Positions 1 through 8,787 of a stretch of DNA of 64,000 bases are shown here, piece by piece. The translations under genes and the position numbers were made by a program. Source of the stretch: Sediminicola sp963974715 (lineage in GTDB: Bacteria > Bacteroidota > Bacteroidia > Flavobacteriales > Flavobacteriaceae); assembly GCA_963974715.1 (NCBI GenBank), contig CAXBDK010000014.1:56197-120196 (forward strand). Direction: 5' to 3'. Below the pieces are notes generated by a model. That model did no database searches, was not told where the DNA came from, and was given only the letters and a program-made list of their open reading frames with translations. The stretch's first letter is position 1. Each line of letters starts with the position of its first letter.

Positions 1-503
1 GGTTCCCCGGATTTTATCAATATCAGCTTTCCTGTAACATCCACATCCTTATAGTCCGAATACCCTTCTTCATCGATCCCGTACCCTACGAAGACGACCT
101 CTTCGTAATTCCCTTGGGCCACGGAAAAGGTTAGGAAATCTTCCCCTATGGCGTGCTCTTGGCCATTGATCGTCATCGTTCCGGTAGGCAGTTTGCTCAT
201 TTCCAAGGGAACATGCTGAAAGTAATCGCCGTTTTCCTGTGCGGCGGGTATTCCAAGTTCCTTATAAAATGCCTTAAGATATTCTACGGCCTTCTTTTGG
301 CCTGGCTGCCCTGTTTCCCTTCCTTCAAACTCATCGGAGGCGTACGTGTACAGAAGCTCTTTAAGCTCCCCTTCGGTAATGCTCGCCGCATAGGTGCTTG
401 GGTCCGCCGTTTCGGAACTGCTTTCACCGTTTCCTGAAACCGTCTTTTGGGAAGAATTACAGGAAAGCGCCAATCCGATAATCAAAAATGCTATTTTTTT
501 CAT
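1..503 (-). CDS. M28-type peptidase lipoprotein, N-terminal part (runs off the window)
   Basis: Read on the minus strand from the ATG at 503, the frame stays open to the window edge, so only about 167 N-terminal residues are visible. The product starts MKKIAFLIIGLALSCNSS, a lipoprotein signal with Cys15 as the likely lipidated residue; the lipobox (A-L-S-C) is loose but acceptable for Bacteroidota. After a Ser/Glu-rich linker comes the segment ASDEFEGRETGQPGQKKA, matching the conserved entry of M28 aminopeptidases that carry a PA domain (LxSDExEGRxTGxxG). The zinc ligands and catalytic Glu lie outside the window. Predicted role: periplasmic or surface aminopeptidase. Family confidence is good, substrate unknown. 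Confidence 0.8.
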   Translation of the reverse strand, partial: MKKIAFLIIGLALSCNSSQKTVSGNGESSSETADPSTYAASITEGELKELLYTYASDEFEGRETGQPGQKKAVEYLKAFYKELGIPAAQENGDYFQHVPLEMSKLPTGTMTINGQEHAIGEDFLTFSVAQGNYEEVVFVGYGIDEEGYSDYKDVDVTGKLILIKSGE

Positions 504-531
504 TCTAATACTGGAATTATTTTTTGGTAGT

Positions 532-539
532 CAAAAATA
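532..539 (-). promoter_or_regulatory. TATTTTTG -7 element for the peptidase gene
   Basis: On the minus strand TATTTTTG fits the Bacteroidota -7 consensus TAnnTTTG and lies 28 bases before the start codon at 503. No clear -33 TTTG is seen at the usual spacing and no FNR-like box is present upstream. The rest of 540-780 shows no gene. Confidence 0.4.
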
Positions 540-787
540 GTGAAAAAATCGGGCTTGTAAGGTCTGGAAAAAAAAATCGTGCCTTGTCGCCAGCTCCCTT
601 TAAAAGACAGGTAGGGCGGCTCCATTTTCGTCATCAATCATATGGGGCACAATTTTTACCATTGACCACCAAATGTTATTATGGATTCTGAAAAAGGATG
701 CTTAAATTTAGGAATCCAATCAATGGGGACCCCACATGGTCCGCTCATGATCAAATTTTTATTGAGAGCCACCTATTTTAGATCCGA

Positions 788-831
788 CTGATATTTATCA
801 GGATAGGGACCTTGGAATAAAACTATTTTTG
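788..831 (+). promoter_or_regulatory. FNR-like operator and promoter of cbpA
   Basis: A perfect inverted repeat CTGAT-ATTT-ATCAG lies at 788-801 (centre 794.5), followed by the -7 element TATTTTTG at 824-831. The core TGAT-N4-ATCA is that of the FNR box TTGAT-N4-ATCAA. With a start point about 7 bases after the -7 element the box centre falls near -43, the class II activator position. No -33 TTTG is present, as expected for an activator-dependent promoter. The same 29.5-bp spacing recurs before pfkB, ompW and uspA1. The 504-882 gap holds nothing else recognisable. Confidence 0.7.
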
Positions 832-882
832 GGATTCGATTTTTGTTCGGACAAAAAGTAAAAAATAACCTTAGCAGCCCAT

Positions 883-1776
883 ATGGAGTTTTTGGATTAT
901 TATAAAATTTTGGAAATTGACAAGTCGGCCACCGAAAAGGATGTCAAAAAGGCGTACAGGAAACTTGCTAGAAAGTACCATCCTGACCTGAATCCCAACG
1001 ACAGGGAGGCCGAAATAAAGTTCAAACAAGTAAATGAGGCCAACGAAGTCCTTGGCGATCCCGATAAACGAAAGAAATATGACCAGTACGGGAAGGATTG
1101 GCAGCACGCGGATGAATTTGAGAGGGCCAAGGCCGCGCGATCCCAAGGTGGCGGATATACCCGGGGACCTAGTGGAAATAGGCATACGACCGATGATTTC
1201 TCCGATTTTTTCAACAGTATGTTCGGAGGGGGAGGTCCAATGGGCGGGGGGAGACAGGTAAAATTTAGGGGACAGGACCTAAATGCCGAACTGCGACTGG
1301 GACTTATGGATGTCTACCAGGCCCATAAACAGACCCTGACCGTAAACGGAAAGAATATCAGGATCAGCATTCCGGCTGGGGTAGAGAACGGACAGACCAT
1401 TAAAATAGCCGGACATGGCGGAGCAGGGGCAAACGGGGGGCCCAATGGGGACCTGTACATTTCCTTTGCCATACGGAACGATACCGTCTTTACCCGGGAG
1501 GGGCCCGATCTTTTTGTCACCGAGCAGATTCCACTTACAACCGCCGTACTGGGAGGGGAGATTACATTGGATACCCTAAGTGGTAAGGTGAAACTGAACG
1601 TGAAACCGGGAACCCAGAACGGCACCAAGGTGAAATTGAAGGGCAAAGGGTTTCCCATCTATAAAAAAGAAGGGCAATTTGGAGATCTTTATGTGACCTA
1701 TACGGTAAAACTGCCGGATCGATTGAGCTCGGAACAAGAGGAACTGTTCAGGGCATTGGCCAGGACGGACCTTTAA
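883..1776 (+). CDS. cbpA: DnaJ-class co-chaperone / curved DNA-binding protein CbpA
   Basis: 297 residues. The J domain (about 5-70) has the HPD motif at 33-35 that stimulates DnaK ATPase. A Gly-rich linker follows (about 88-125, with GGGG and GGG runs), then the two-part DnaJ C-terminal substrate-binding region (about 130-290). The Cys-rich zinc-binding domain of true DnaJ is absent, which makes this a class B J protein of the CbpA/DnaJ2 type. cbpM follows 10 bp downstream, which strongly supports CbpA rather than another J protein. An FNR-like box sits at the promoter, suggesting induction under low oxygen or energy stress. E. coli CbpA is made in stationary phase and also binds curved DNA; whether this one does cannot be seen. 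Confidence 0.92.
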   Translation: MEFLDYYKILEIDKSATEKDVKKAYRKLARKYHPDLNPNDREAEIKFKQVNEANEVLGDPDKRKKYDQYGKDWQHADEFERAKAARSQGGGYTRGPSGNRHTTDDFSDFFNSMFGGGGPMGGGRQVKFRGQDLNAELRLGLMDVYQAHKQTLTVNGKNIRISIPAGVENGQTIKIAGHGGAGANGGPNGDLYISFAIRNDTVFTREGPDLFVTEQIPLTTAVLGGEITLDTLSGKVKLNVKPGTQNGTKVKLKGKGFPIYKKEGQFGDLYVTYTVKLPDRLSSEQEELFRALARTDL

Positions 1777-1786
1777 AAAGAAAGTT

Positions 1787-2080
1787 ATGGAAAGCGAATT
1801 ATATATCACTATAAGCGAGTTTTGCAATAGCCATCAAATAGAGGAATCCTTTGTAATGTCCTTGCGGGAATATGAACTGGTGCATTTGAGCATTATAGGG
1901 GACCAACCGCACATCCATCAGGAGGATTTGCCCAAACTTGAAAAAATGGTCCGTCTAAACCAAGAGTTGGGAATTAATTTGGAAGGTTTGGAAGCCATTC
2001 ATTTTATGTTGGAACGTATGGAGGGAATGCAACGGGAGGTGCGGTTGCTGCGGAATAGGCTAAAGCGTTTTGAACCATAA
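1787..2080 (+). CDS. cbpM: Chaperone modulator CbpM
   Basis: 97 residues, a MerR-like small protein. The N-terminal part carries the pattern typical of CbpM (sensing strand, then helix with SLREYELVHL), and the C-terminal half is a long amphipathic helix ending RLLRNRLKRFEP. E. coli CbpM binds the J domain of CbpA and blocks its co-chaperone and DNA-binding activity. The gene lies 10 bp after cbpA and must be cotranscribed, so modulator and target would be made together. No unusual residues are seen; length is normal for the family. Confidence 0.88.
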   Translation: MESELYITISEFCNSHQIEESFVMSLREYELVHLSIIGDQPHIHQEDLPKLEKMVRLNQELGINLEGLEAIHFMLERMEGMQREVRLLRNRLKRFEP

Positions 2081-2158
2081 AATTTGCCATTCCCCCGGTT
2101 TGGAGGTTACGGGAATTGCGATGGACGGATGTTGAATATCGCAAAGGAATTTCAATAG

Positions 2159-2201
2159 TGATATTTGTCATTTTTTTGAGGGCCAGCGGAAAGTAGCTTT
2201 G
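2159..2201 (+). promoter_or_regulatory. FNR-like operator and promoter of pfkB
   Basis: TGAT-ATTT-GTCA at 2159-2170 (centre 2164.5; one mismatch to TGAT-N4-ATCA) is followed by the -7 element TAGCTTTG at 2194-2201. The distance from box centre to the first base of the -7 element is 29.5 bp, identical to cbpA, ompW and uspA1. A start point near 2208 leaves almost no leader for an ATG at 2216 but a normal one for the ATG at 2237. Confidence 0.65.
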
Positions 2202-2236
2202 TCAGCCCTGTATAAATGTGTCAACAAAGACCGTAT

Positions 2237-3193
2237 ATGAACAGAATCATAACCATCACCATCAACCCCGCATTGGACAAGAGCACCAGTGTGCACGGCA
2301 TAAGGCCACATGAAAAATTGCGATGCGAGCCTCCCGTATTTGAACCTGGAGGAGGGGGAATCAATGTGTCCAGGGCACTGAGAAAATTGGGTTCGGAGTC
2401 GTTGGCCATGTACTTGGCCGGCGGGCCAGCGGGTACCTATCTCAGCAAAATGCTTGCACAGGAGGGGGTTGTCACCAAAGAAATAGCGATTGCGGATTGG
2501 ACCCGGGAAAACTTGGCGGTCACCGATTCCACCAATTCGCAACAGTACCGATTCGGGATGCCGGGACCCCATGTTCAGGAAAGTGAATTGGGCAAAATCC
2601 ATACAAAATTGGAAGCCTTATTACAGAAAGACGATATTTTGGTGGGAAGCGGTTCCCTTTGCCCGGGGGTGCCCATCGATTTTTATGCGAATATAGGGGA
2701 CATTGCCCGAAAAAAGCAAGCCAAGTTCATCTTGGATAGCTCAGGAGAACCGCTTCGTTCGGGGTTGGGATCGGGCGTATTCCTCCTAAAGCCAAATTTA
2801 GGCGAACTCGGCTTTCTTAGTGGGGTGGAATCGGTTTCCACGGCCAATATGGAGGCGATGGCCATTCGATTGATAAAGGAAAAAAAATGCAAGGTGATGG
2901 TAGTTTCAATGGGGCAAAGGGGTGCGCTATTGGTAACCCCCACAGAGATGGAGTATGTACAGGCGCCTACGGTGCGCCAGAAAAGTACCATAGGTGCGGG
3001 CGACAGCATGGTCGCGGGCATGGTGCTGATGCTGTCCAAAGGCGGTAGTTATGGGGAAATGGTACGTTATGGGGTCGCCTGCGGGACGGCCGCCACCATG
3101 ACGCCTGGAAGTCAGTTGTGCAACAAAAAGGATGTGGACAATCTTTACGATTGGCTTTTGGCGAACAGAAACCCCAAAAAGAAAATCCAATGA
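2237..3193 (+). CDS. pfkB: 6-phosphofructokinase 2 (PfkB family)
   Basis: 318 residues from the ATG at 2237. An in-frame ATG at 2216 is rejected because the promoter leaves it hardly any leader and homologues begin near the second Met. It would phosphorylate fructose 6-phosphate to fructose 1,6-bisphosphate with ATP. It resembles E. coli PfkB closely: NPALDKS at the start, EPGGGGIN (36-43) for sugar binding, SSGE in mid-protein, and GAGD (253-256) with Asp256 as catalytic base in the anion hole. Start of the glycolysis-to-acetate set pfkB-pta-ackA, under an FNR-like box. PfkB also occurs in the dormancy (DosR) regulon of mycobacteria. A tagatose-6-phosphate kinase role is possible but less likely. 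Confidence 0.88.
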   Translation: MNRIITITINPALDKSTSVHGIRPHEKLRCEPPVFEPGGGGINVSRALRKLGSESLAMYLAGGPAGTYLSKMLAQEGVVTKEIAIADWTRENLAVTDSTNSQQYRFGMPGPHVQESELGKIHTKLEALLQKDDILVGSGSLCPGVPIDFYANIGDIARKKQAKFILDSSGEPLRSGLGSGVFLLKPNLGELGFLSGVESVSTANMEAMAIRLIKEKKCKVMVVSMGQRGALLVTPTEMEYVQAPTVRQKSTIGAGDSMVAGMVLMLSKGGSYGEMVRYGVACGTAATMTPGSQLCNKKDVDNLYDWLLANRNPKKKIQ

Positions 3194-3388
3194 CCGCAAT
3201 GTAGATCAAGATCAAAGTCAGGCGGACAAGAAATTTAGATCTATCAACTTGGCGGATCCGGCTTTGGATTTACATTAAAAAGGAAAGTCAACACTTGGAG
3301 CCAGATCGCGAGGTATACTAAGTCAAACCAAATAACATTTCGGCGCACATGTCGGAACAATACAAATCCACTTGGTGGGTCAAAATTT

Positions 3389-5482
3389 ATGAGCAAAGCT
3401 ATTTATATCGCCACCACAGGTCCCAATAGTGGAAAATCGATCATTTCGTTGGGCCTGATGCAACTATTGTTGGGAAGGGCCGCCAAAGTCGGATATTTTA
3501 GGCCCATTATAGACGATTTTCCACCGGATGGGATGGACAATCATATCAATACCATGATCTCACATTTTGATCTGGAACTTGAATTTTCGGACGCCTATGC
3601 CTTTACCCGCAGCCAGCTAGTACAAAAGCTCAACCAGGGCAAGGAGGATGAGATCATTGGCACCATCATCGGAAAATACAAGGAACTGGAAGGGCGGTTC
3701 GACTTTATTCTGGTGGAGGGTTCCGATTTTTCAGGGGAGGACAATATCATAGAATGGGACATCAATGTACTTATGGCCAAGAACTTGGGCATTCCCACCC
3801 TTATTCTCTCCAGTGCCGTGGGGAAAAGTATGGCAGATCTTATAGGAAATCTTTGGATGGCCTATGATTCCTTTAAGGAAAAAGGGGTACAGGTACTGGC
3901 CGTAGTGGCCAACAAGGTACAGGAAAAGGATTTGGATGGGGTAATAGAAGGCCTGCGAAAAAATTTACCGACAGAGGTGTTGGTCAACGCGATCCCCTTT
4001 CAGACCGTCCTCTCCAATCCCACCCTAAAGGAAATCGTGGGTCAATTGGATGGAAAGGTCCTTTTTGGAGAGGATTTTTTGAACAATCAGGCCGGTTTTT
4101 TTAGTGTAGGTGCCATGCAGTTGCGCAATTATCTTACCCATTTAAAGGAGGATAGCTTGGTAATAACCCCAGGTGATCGTGCCGATATCATTCTTGGCGC
4201 ACTGCAGGCCAATGTGTCCGCCAACTATCCCATGATATCGGGAATAGTGCTGACAGGGGGATTGGTTCCCGAAGATTCCATCATAAAACTTATTGAAGGG
4301 CTTTCGGAAGTGGTACCCATCATTTCCGTTCAAGGGGGCACTTTTTCCATAACCAATAGGATAGGGGATATCAAACCCAGGATGTACGCAGGCAACCTTC
4401 AGAAAATTTCGACTTCCCTGCAGATGTTCCAAAACCATATCTCGGTGGAAGCCTTGGCCGAAAAGTTGATCACCTTTAGGGCCATTGGCATCACCCCCCG
4501 GATGTTCCAGTATAATTTGGTACAAAGGGCAAGGGCGATAAAGAAGCATATCGTCCTGCCTGAGGGAAGCGATGAGCGAATATTGATGGCAGCGAAGGAA
4601 CTGGTGGACTCCCAAACGGTCTCCATTACATTGTTGGGAGATCTTACGGAAATCGAGGAAAGGAACCTACGGTTCGATATAGGGCTGGACCTTGCCAAGG
4701 TCACCATTATCAACCCTACCACATCCCCTTATTTTGAAAGTTATTCCAACACCCTCTATGAACTGCGCAAACACAAGAACGTGAATTTGGCCATGGCGAG
4801 GGACCTGATGGAGGATGTATCCTATTTTGGCACCATGATGGTCTATATGGGCCACGCCGATGGAATGGTCTCGGGAGCGGTACATACGACCCAGCATACC
4901 ATTAGACCGGCCCTGCAGTTCATTAAGACCAAACCTGGCATTTCCGTGGTTTCCTCCGTTTTTTTTATGTGCCTGACCGATCGTGTCACCGTTTTTGGCG
5001 ATTGCGCCATTAACCCTAACCCCACGGCGGAAGAGCTGGCCCAGATAACCATCCTCTCCGCGGAAACCAGTTTGGCCTTTGGGATAGAGCCCAAGGTGGC
5101 CATGTTGTCCTATTCCTCGGGCACCTCCGGTATGGGCGAAGACGTGGACAAGGTCCGGAAGGCCACCGAATTGGTAAAGGAACTTAGGCCGTCCCTTAAA
5201 ATAGAGGGCCCCATTCAATACGATGCGGCCGTGGACAGCAAAGTGGGGAAAAGTAAATTACCGGATTCGGAAGTGGCGGGTCAGGCGAGTGTCTTTATCT
5301 TTCCGGACCTGAACACGGGCAACAACACCTATAAGGCCGTACAGCGGGAAACCGGTGCCCTGGCCATTGGCCCGGTACTGCAGGGACTTAACAAGCCCGT
5401 AAACGATCTGAGCAGGGGCTGTACCGTCAGCGATATCTTTAATACCGTGGTCATAACCGCCATACAGGCACAGGGACTTTAA
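3389..5482 (+). CDS. pta: Phosphate acetyltransferase, long form
   Basis: 697 residues, the full-length Pta architecture. The N-terminal P-loop-like domain has GPNSGKS at 11-17 and resembles cobyrinate synthases; the middle is a DRTGG-type domain; the C-terminal catalytic phosphotransacetylase domain runs from about 375 to 690, with the conserved segment SYSSGTSGMGEDVDKV. It converts acetyl-CoA and phosphate to acetyl phosphate. ackA follows after 13 bp, so the two form the acetate-producing, ATP-yielding pathway. The 195-bp gap after pfkB contains no recognisable TAnnTTTG or FNR-like box, so cotranscription from the pfkB promoter is likely. No missing residues noticed. Confidence 0.95.
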   Translation: MSKAIYIATTGPNSGKSIISLGLMQLLLGRAAKVGYFRPIIDDFPPDGMDNHINTMISHFDLELEFSDAYAFTRSQLVQKLNQGKEDEIIGTIIGKYKELEGRFDFILVEGSDFSGEDNIIEWDINVLMAKNLGIPTLILSSAVGKSMADLIGNLWMAYDSFKEKGVQVLAVVANKVQEKDLDGVIEGLRKNLPTEVLVNAIPFQTVLSNPTLKEIVGQLDGKVLFGEDFLNNQAGFFSVGAMQLRNYLTHLKEDSLVITPGDRADIILGALQANVSANYPMISGIVLTGGLVPEDSIIKLIEGLSEVVPIISVQGGTFSITNRIGDIKPRMYAGNLQKISTSLQMFQNHISVEALAEKLITFRAIGITPRMFQYNLVQRARAIKKHIVLPEGSDERILMAAKELVDSQTVSITLLGDLTEIEERNLRFDIGLDLAKVTIINPTTSPYFESYSNTLYELRKHKNVNLAMARDLMEDVSYFGTMMVYMGHADGMVSGAVHTTQHTIRPALQFIKTKPGISVVSSVFFMCLTDRVTVFGDCAINPNPTAEELAQITILSAETSLAFGIEPKVAMLSYSSGTSGMGEDVDKVRKATELVKELRPSLKIEGPIQYDAAVDSKVGKSKLPDSEVAGQASVFIFPDLNTGNNTYKAVQRETGALAIGPVLQGLNKPVNDLSRGCTVSDIFNTVVITAIQAQGL

Positions 5483-5495
5483 GAAGATAAGAAAT

Positions 5496-6695
5496 ATGAA
5501 TATTTTAATTTTAAATTCAGGAAGTTCCTCCATAAAATATCAGTTGATCTCTATGCCCTCCGAGAAAGTATTGGGGCAGGGAACGATGGAAAAAATAGGA
5601 TCTACCGATGCCATTTTTAAGTTCGGGACCGCTACGTTTTCCATGGAGGAAATCCTTTTTATTAAAGACCATGATCATGGACTGCGTAAAATGGTGGACA
5701 TTTTAACAGATCCGGATAAGGGCATAGTGGAACGGGCCGGGGACATCCATGCCGTGGGGCATAGGGTGGTACACGGGGGCAATTTATTTTCGGGACCCAC
5801 CTTGGTGGACCAAAAGGTAAAGGACGATATACGAGACCTGTTTACGCTGGCTCCCTTGCACAACCCCCATAACTGGGCGGGAATCGAACTGGCCGGGAAT
5901 ATTTTTGAAGGAGCGGTGCAAGTAGCTGTATTTGATACCGCATTTCATCAGACCATGCCGTCAAGGGCCAAAAGATATGCACTTCCCAATGCCCTTTTTC
6001 TGGAACATACCATACAGGCGTACGGCTTTCACGGGATCAGTCATAAATACGTTTCCGGTCTGGCCGTGGAATATCTCGACAAAGCTACCTCGAAGGTCAT
6101 TTCGGTTCATTTGGGAAATGGTTGCAGTATGACCGCTGTGGTAAACGGGCAGAGCATGGACCACAGTCTTGGTTTTACACCGGCCAATGGCCTTATCATG
6201 GGTACGCGCAGCGGGGATATAGACCATTCGATCATTTTTCATCTGGTTCATAATTTGGGGTATGCGCTTAAGGAAGTCGAAGACTTGTTATTACGGGAAA
6301 GCGGAATGTTCGGACTTACGGGATTTAATGACCTAAGGGATGTGGAAGCCGCCGCCGCTAAAGGGGATGAGGAGTGTCTTTTGGCCCTGGAGATGAACGC
6401 TTACCGTATAAAGAAATACATAGGTGCCTATGCCGCTGCCATGAACGGACTGGATGCCATTGTATTTACTGCCGGAATCGGGGAAAATTCCAGTACCCTT
6501 CGTAAACTGGTATGTGATCGAATGGAATATTTGGGAATTATACTGGATGCCGATAAAAACGTACAAAAATCCATTGGTATCCACGAAATAAATACCTTGT
6601 CTTCCCCTGTTAAGATTTTGGTGGTCCCCACAAATGAAGAACTGGAAATTGCGAGGCAGGCCTTTGGCCTTGTGAAGGGCGATCAAGTATCGTAA
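5496..6695 (+). CDS. ackA: Acetate kinase
   Basis: 399 residues, usual length. Motifs of the acetate kinase family are in order: LNSGSSSIK near the N terminus (Asn7), HRVVHGG, VFDTAFHQTMP carrying the catalytic Asp, HLGNGCSM, GTRSGDID, and FTAGIGENSS close to the C terminus. It transfers phosphate from acetyl phosphate to ADP, giving one ATP per acetate without respiration. It lies 13 bp after pta. Together with pfkB this block supports substrate-level phosphorylation, which fits the FNR-like control proposed for the upstream promoter. Confidence 0.96.
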   Translation: MNILILNSGSSSIKYQLISMPSEKVLGQGTMEKIGSTDAIFKFGTATFSMEEILFIKDHDHGLRKMVDILTDPDKGIVERAGDIHAVGHRVVHGGNLFSGPTLVDQKVKDDIRDLFTLAPLHNPHNWAGIELAGNIFEGAVQVAVFDTAFHQTMPSRAKRYALPNALFLEHTIQAYGFHGISHKYVSGLAVEYLDKATSKVISVHLGNGCSMTAVVNGQSMDHSLGFTPANGLIMGTRSGDIDHSIIFHLVHNLGYALKEVEDLLLRESGMFGLTGFNDLRDVEAAAAKGDEECLLALEMNAYRIKKYIGAYAAAMNGLDAIVFTAGIGENSSTLRKLVCDRMEYLGIILDADKNVQKSIGIHEINTLSSPVKILVVPTNEELEIARQAFGLVKGDQVS

Positions 6696-6871
6696 AAACT
6701 GTTCCAAAGAGGATTTACTTCCCTTGTGGGCAATTGTTTCGATTCCCATAAAATGGGTCTTATAGCAGATGCTATGCATTGAAGAAGATTTGGTTTTTTT
6801 CCTTTGAATACCTTGAGCACTTGTCCCGAGGTTGTTGACTTTTGGAACATTGATCCTTCAGAATATCATAT

Positions 6872-7639
6872 ATGAAAATAGGTTTGGCATTGTCGGGCGG
6901 GGGAGTACGGGGCATCGCCCATATTGGGGCCATAAAGGCCTTGGAGGAGGCGGGGATCCATCCTACACATATTGCGGGCACGAGCGCAGGCGCCATTGTG
7001 GGGGCCCTATATGCGGGCGGGTATAGCTGTGATGAAATGCTGCATTTCTTTAAGTCGGTACAAATATTTTCCTTGAACACCTACGCCCTTCATAAACCGG
7101 GATTCTTGGATACCGAAAAATTTTATGAAAGTTTTAAAAAATACTTTCCAACAGACCATTTTGACCATTTGGAAAAATCGTTGCAGCTAACGGCCACCAA
7201 TATCCTGGAGGGAACGCCAACGGTATTCAAAGAAGGTCCCTTGATCATGAAAATCCTTGCCTCTGCGGCCTATCCCGGCGTTTTTACACCTGTAAAGATC
7301 AACGGGGAGTATTATTTTGATGGGGGATTGCTGAACAATTTTCCCGTTGATCTGTTAAAGCCCTACTGTACCACCATTATAGGGGTCTATGTAAATCCAT
7401 TTGAAAAGGTAGCGATTACGGACCTAAGGCATTCGTACAATGTAATGGAAAGGGCCTTACGCATTAAAATGGCCGATGAGCCCCTTTCAAAATTCAGGGA
7501 CTGTGACCTGCTCATCAGCCCCATGAGCCTAAGGATGTACGGCACTTTTTCCTTAAAGAATGCCGATGCCATATTTCAATTGGGTTATGCAGCTGCCAAA
7601 GAATCCCTATTTACCCAAAAAGGATTGGAATTTCCATAA
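6872..7639 (+). CDS. Patatin-like phospholipase family protein (RssA type)
   Basis: 255 residues, cytoplasmic (no signal peptide). The patatin fold is shown by the oxyanion-hole glycines GGGVRG (9-14), the nucleophile elbow GTSAG (36-40, Ser38) and the second dyad residue in DGG (Asp150). It should hydrolyse an acyl ester, phospholipid or lysophospholipid, but the substrate cannot be told from sequence. It starts 176 bp after ackA with no obvious promoter of its own, so it may belong to the same transcript. The ATG at 6872 directly precedes the first beta strand, so the start is secure. Link to stress physiology is only by position. Confidence 0.85.
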   Translation: MKIGLALSGGGVRGIAHIGAIKALEEAGIHPTHIAGTSAGAIVGALYAGGYSCDEMLHFFKSVQIFSLNTYALHKPGFLDTEKFYESFKKYFPTDHFDHLEKSLQLTATNILEGTPTVFKEGPLIMKILASAAYPGVFTPVKINGEYYFDGGLLNNFPVDLLKPYCTTIIGVYVNPFEKVAITDLRHSYNVMERALRIKMADEPLSKFRDCDLLISPMSLRMYGTFSLKNADAIFQLGYAAAKESLFTQKGLEFP

Positions 7640-7788
7640 TCCACGATACCGCAGCATGTAGATCTGCCCCTTGGGGAGTGAAAGGGCCAAGTCATCCCTC
7701 CCTTACCGACAACTTTTTAGAATAATCTTGAGACCACTATTTCTTGGTTATTTACCAATCGGCCAATAATGATTAATAATCAAAAAAA

Positions 7789-7832
7789 ATGATTTATATC
7801 ATCCATCAAAACCGTGCTCCGAAATAATTTTG
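7789..7832 (+). promoter_or_regulatory. FNR-like operator and promoter of the ompW-like gene
   Basis: The perfect repeat ATGAT-TTAT-ATCAT at 7789-7802 (centre 7795.5) precedes the -7 element TAATTTTG at 7825-7832 by the same 29.5 bp as in cbpA. A second, weaker repeat TGATTAATAATCA (7770-7782) lies about two helix turns further upstream. The predicted start point near 7839 falls after the first in-frame ATG (7830), so translation must begin at 7857 or 7863. E. coli ompW is itself FNR-controlled, which agrees with this reading. Confidence 0.7.
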
Positions 7833-7862
7833 GCCATAATCGTATTTATAAAAACAATGATC

Positions 7863-8513
7863 ATGAAAAAAATTCCAATTGCGATGCTCGGGGCATTACT
7901 GTTGCCCCTTTCCCTTCTTTCACAAGAAGTGGGGACCGATCCAAAGAACCATGACAATTGGCAGGTCCGAATAAGGGGACTGGCCATTGCACCCGATGAA
8001 GATGCCTCTATCGAGTCCATTGGAGGCGAAGTGGATATTTCCACGGCCGTTATCCCTGAGCTGGATTTTACCTATTTTTTTACGGAGCACTGGGCAGCCG
8101 AACTAATTTTGGGAACTTCCAAACACGATGTGGAGGCAATTGGGACTGCAGCTGGAAACATGGATTTGGGGCATGTTTGGCTCTTACCGCCTACCTTGAC
8201 CCTGCAGTACCATATTACGGGCCAGAAATTACGGCCCTACCTAGGTGCGGGGATAAATTATACCCTTTTTTATGGATCGGACGAAGGTCCCGTAGCCGAC
8301 GGGGTGGATTATGAAAATAGTACAGGTCTGGCCCTACAATTGGGCGTGGATTATGAACTGGGAAACCACTGGTTCTTAAATATGGACCTAAAAAAGATCT
8401 TTCTTTCCACCGATGCCACAATAGATGCAAACACGGTTTTGGGAGCCACAGTAGGGGCAGAAGTGGATATAGATCCCCTGCTTGTGGGAATAGGACTGGG
8501 TTATAGATTCTAG
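7863..8513 (+). CDS. OmpW-family outer-membrane beta-barrel protein
   Basis: 216 residues from the ATG at 7863, chosen because the promoter lies over the earlier ATG and because MKKIPIAMLGALLLPLSLLSQ is a normal signal peptide. The mature part shows alternating strands typical of an eight-stranded barrel: WQVRIRGLAIAPDE at the start, YFFTEHWAAEL, LRPYLGAGINYTLF, FLNMDLKKIFLSTD (an OmpW hallmark) and the terminal strand GIGLGYRF ending in Phe. OmpW forms a narrow hydrophobic channel in the outer membrane. It has its own FNR-like promoter and is followed by a terminator, so it is monocistronic. Confidence 0.85.
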   Translation: MKKIPIAMLGALLLPLSLLSQEVGTDPKNHDNWQVRIRGLAIAPDEDASIESIGGEVDISTAVIPELDFTYFFTEHWAAELILGTSKHDVEAIGTAAGNMDLGHVWLLPPTLTLQYHITGQKLRPYLGAGINYTLFYGSDEGPVADGVDYENSTGLALQLGVDYELGNHWFLNMDLKKIFLSTDATIDANTVLGATVGAEVDIDPLLVGIGLGYRF

Positions 8514-8611
8514 GGAGTATTTACCAATAGGGATTTCTGGATTATGGTATCCCGTTGGTCAATGTTCAAAAATTCTTGGGACAAAGCATATTTGATGAAA
8601 TTAATAAAAGA

Positions 8612-8641
8612 GAGCGGCCCAATAGGACCGCTCCCTTTTTA
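8612..8641 (+). terminator. Rho-independent terminator after the ompW-like gene
   Basis: GAGCGG (8612-8617) pairs with CCGCTC (8628-8633) across a 10-base loop, followed by a T run (8636-8641). It separates the plus-strand ompW-like gene from the convergent Crp/Fnr gene. The rest of the convergent gap contains only an unassigned GTAACA-TT-TGTTAC palindrome at 8739-8752. Confidence 0.7.
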
Positions 8642-8787
8642 AGCAACCTACATCACAAAATTTCTGGCAATCCTTCAAAAAAGGTACTGACCATTCTCAA
8701 CCTTGTGACAAAGATAAAGATGGGATGTGGGGTCCACAGTAACATTTGTTACAAAGGGGGCAAGTGTTCAAGGGGCGGACAGATTTA

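Noticed and set aside
6840..6865. TGAT followed by ATCA before the patatin-like gene
   Set aside because: The spacing between the half-sites is far longer than four bases and no TAnnTTTG follows at the right distance.
8739..8752. Palindrome GTAACA-TT-TGTTAC between convergent gene ends
   Set aside because: It lies downstream of both genes, with no promoter element near, and does not match the TGA-N-TCA sites; no role can be supported.
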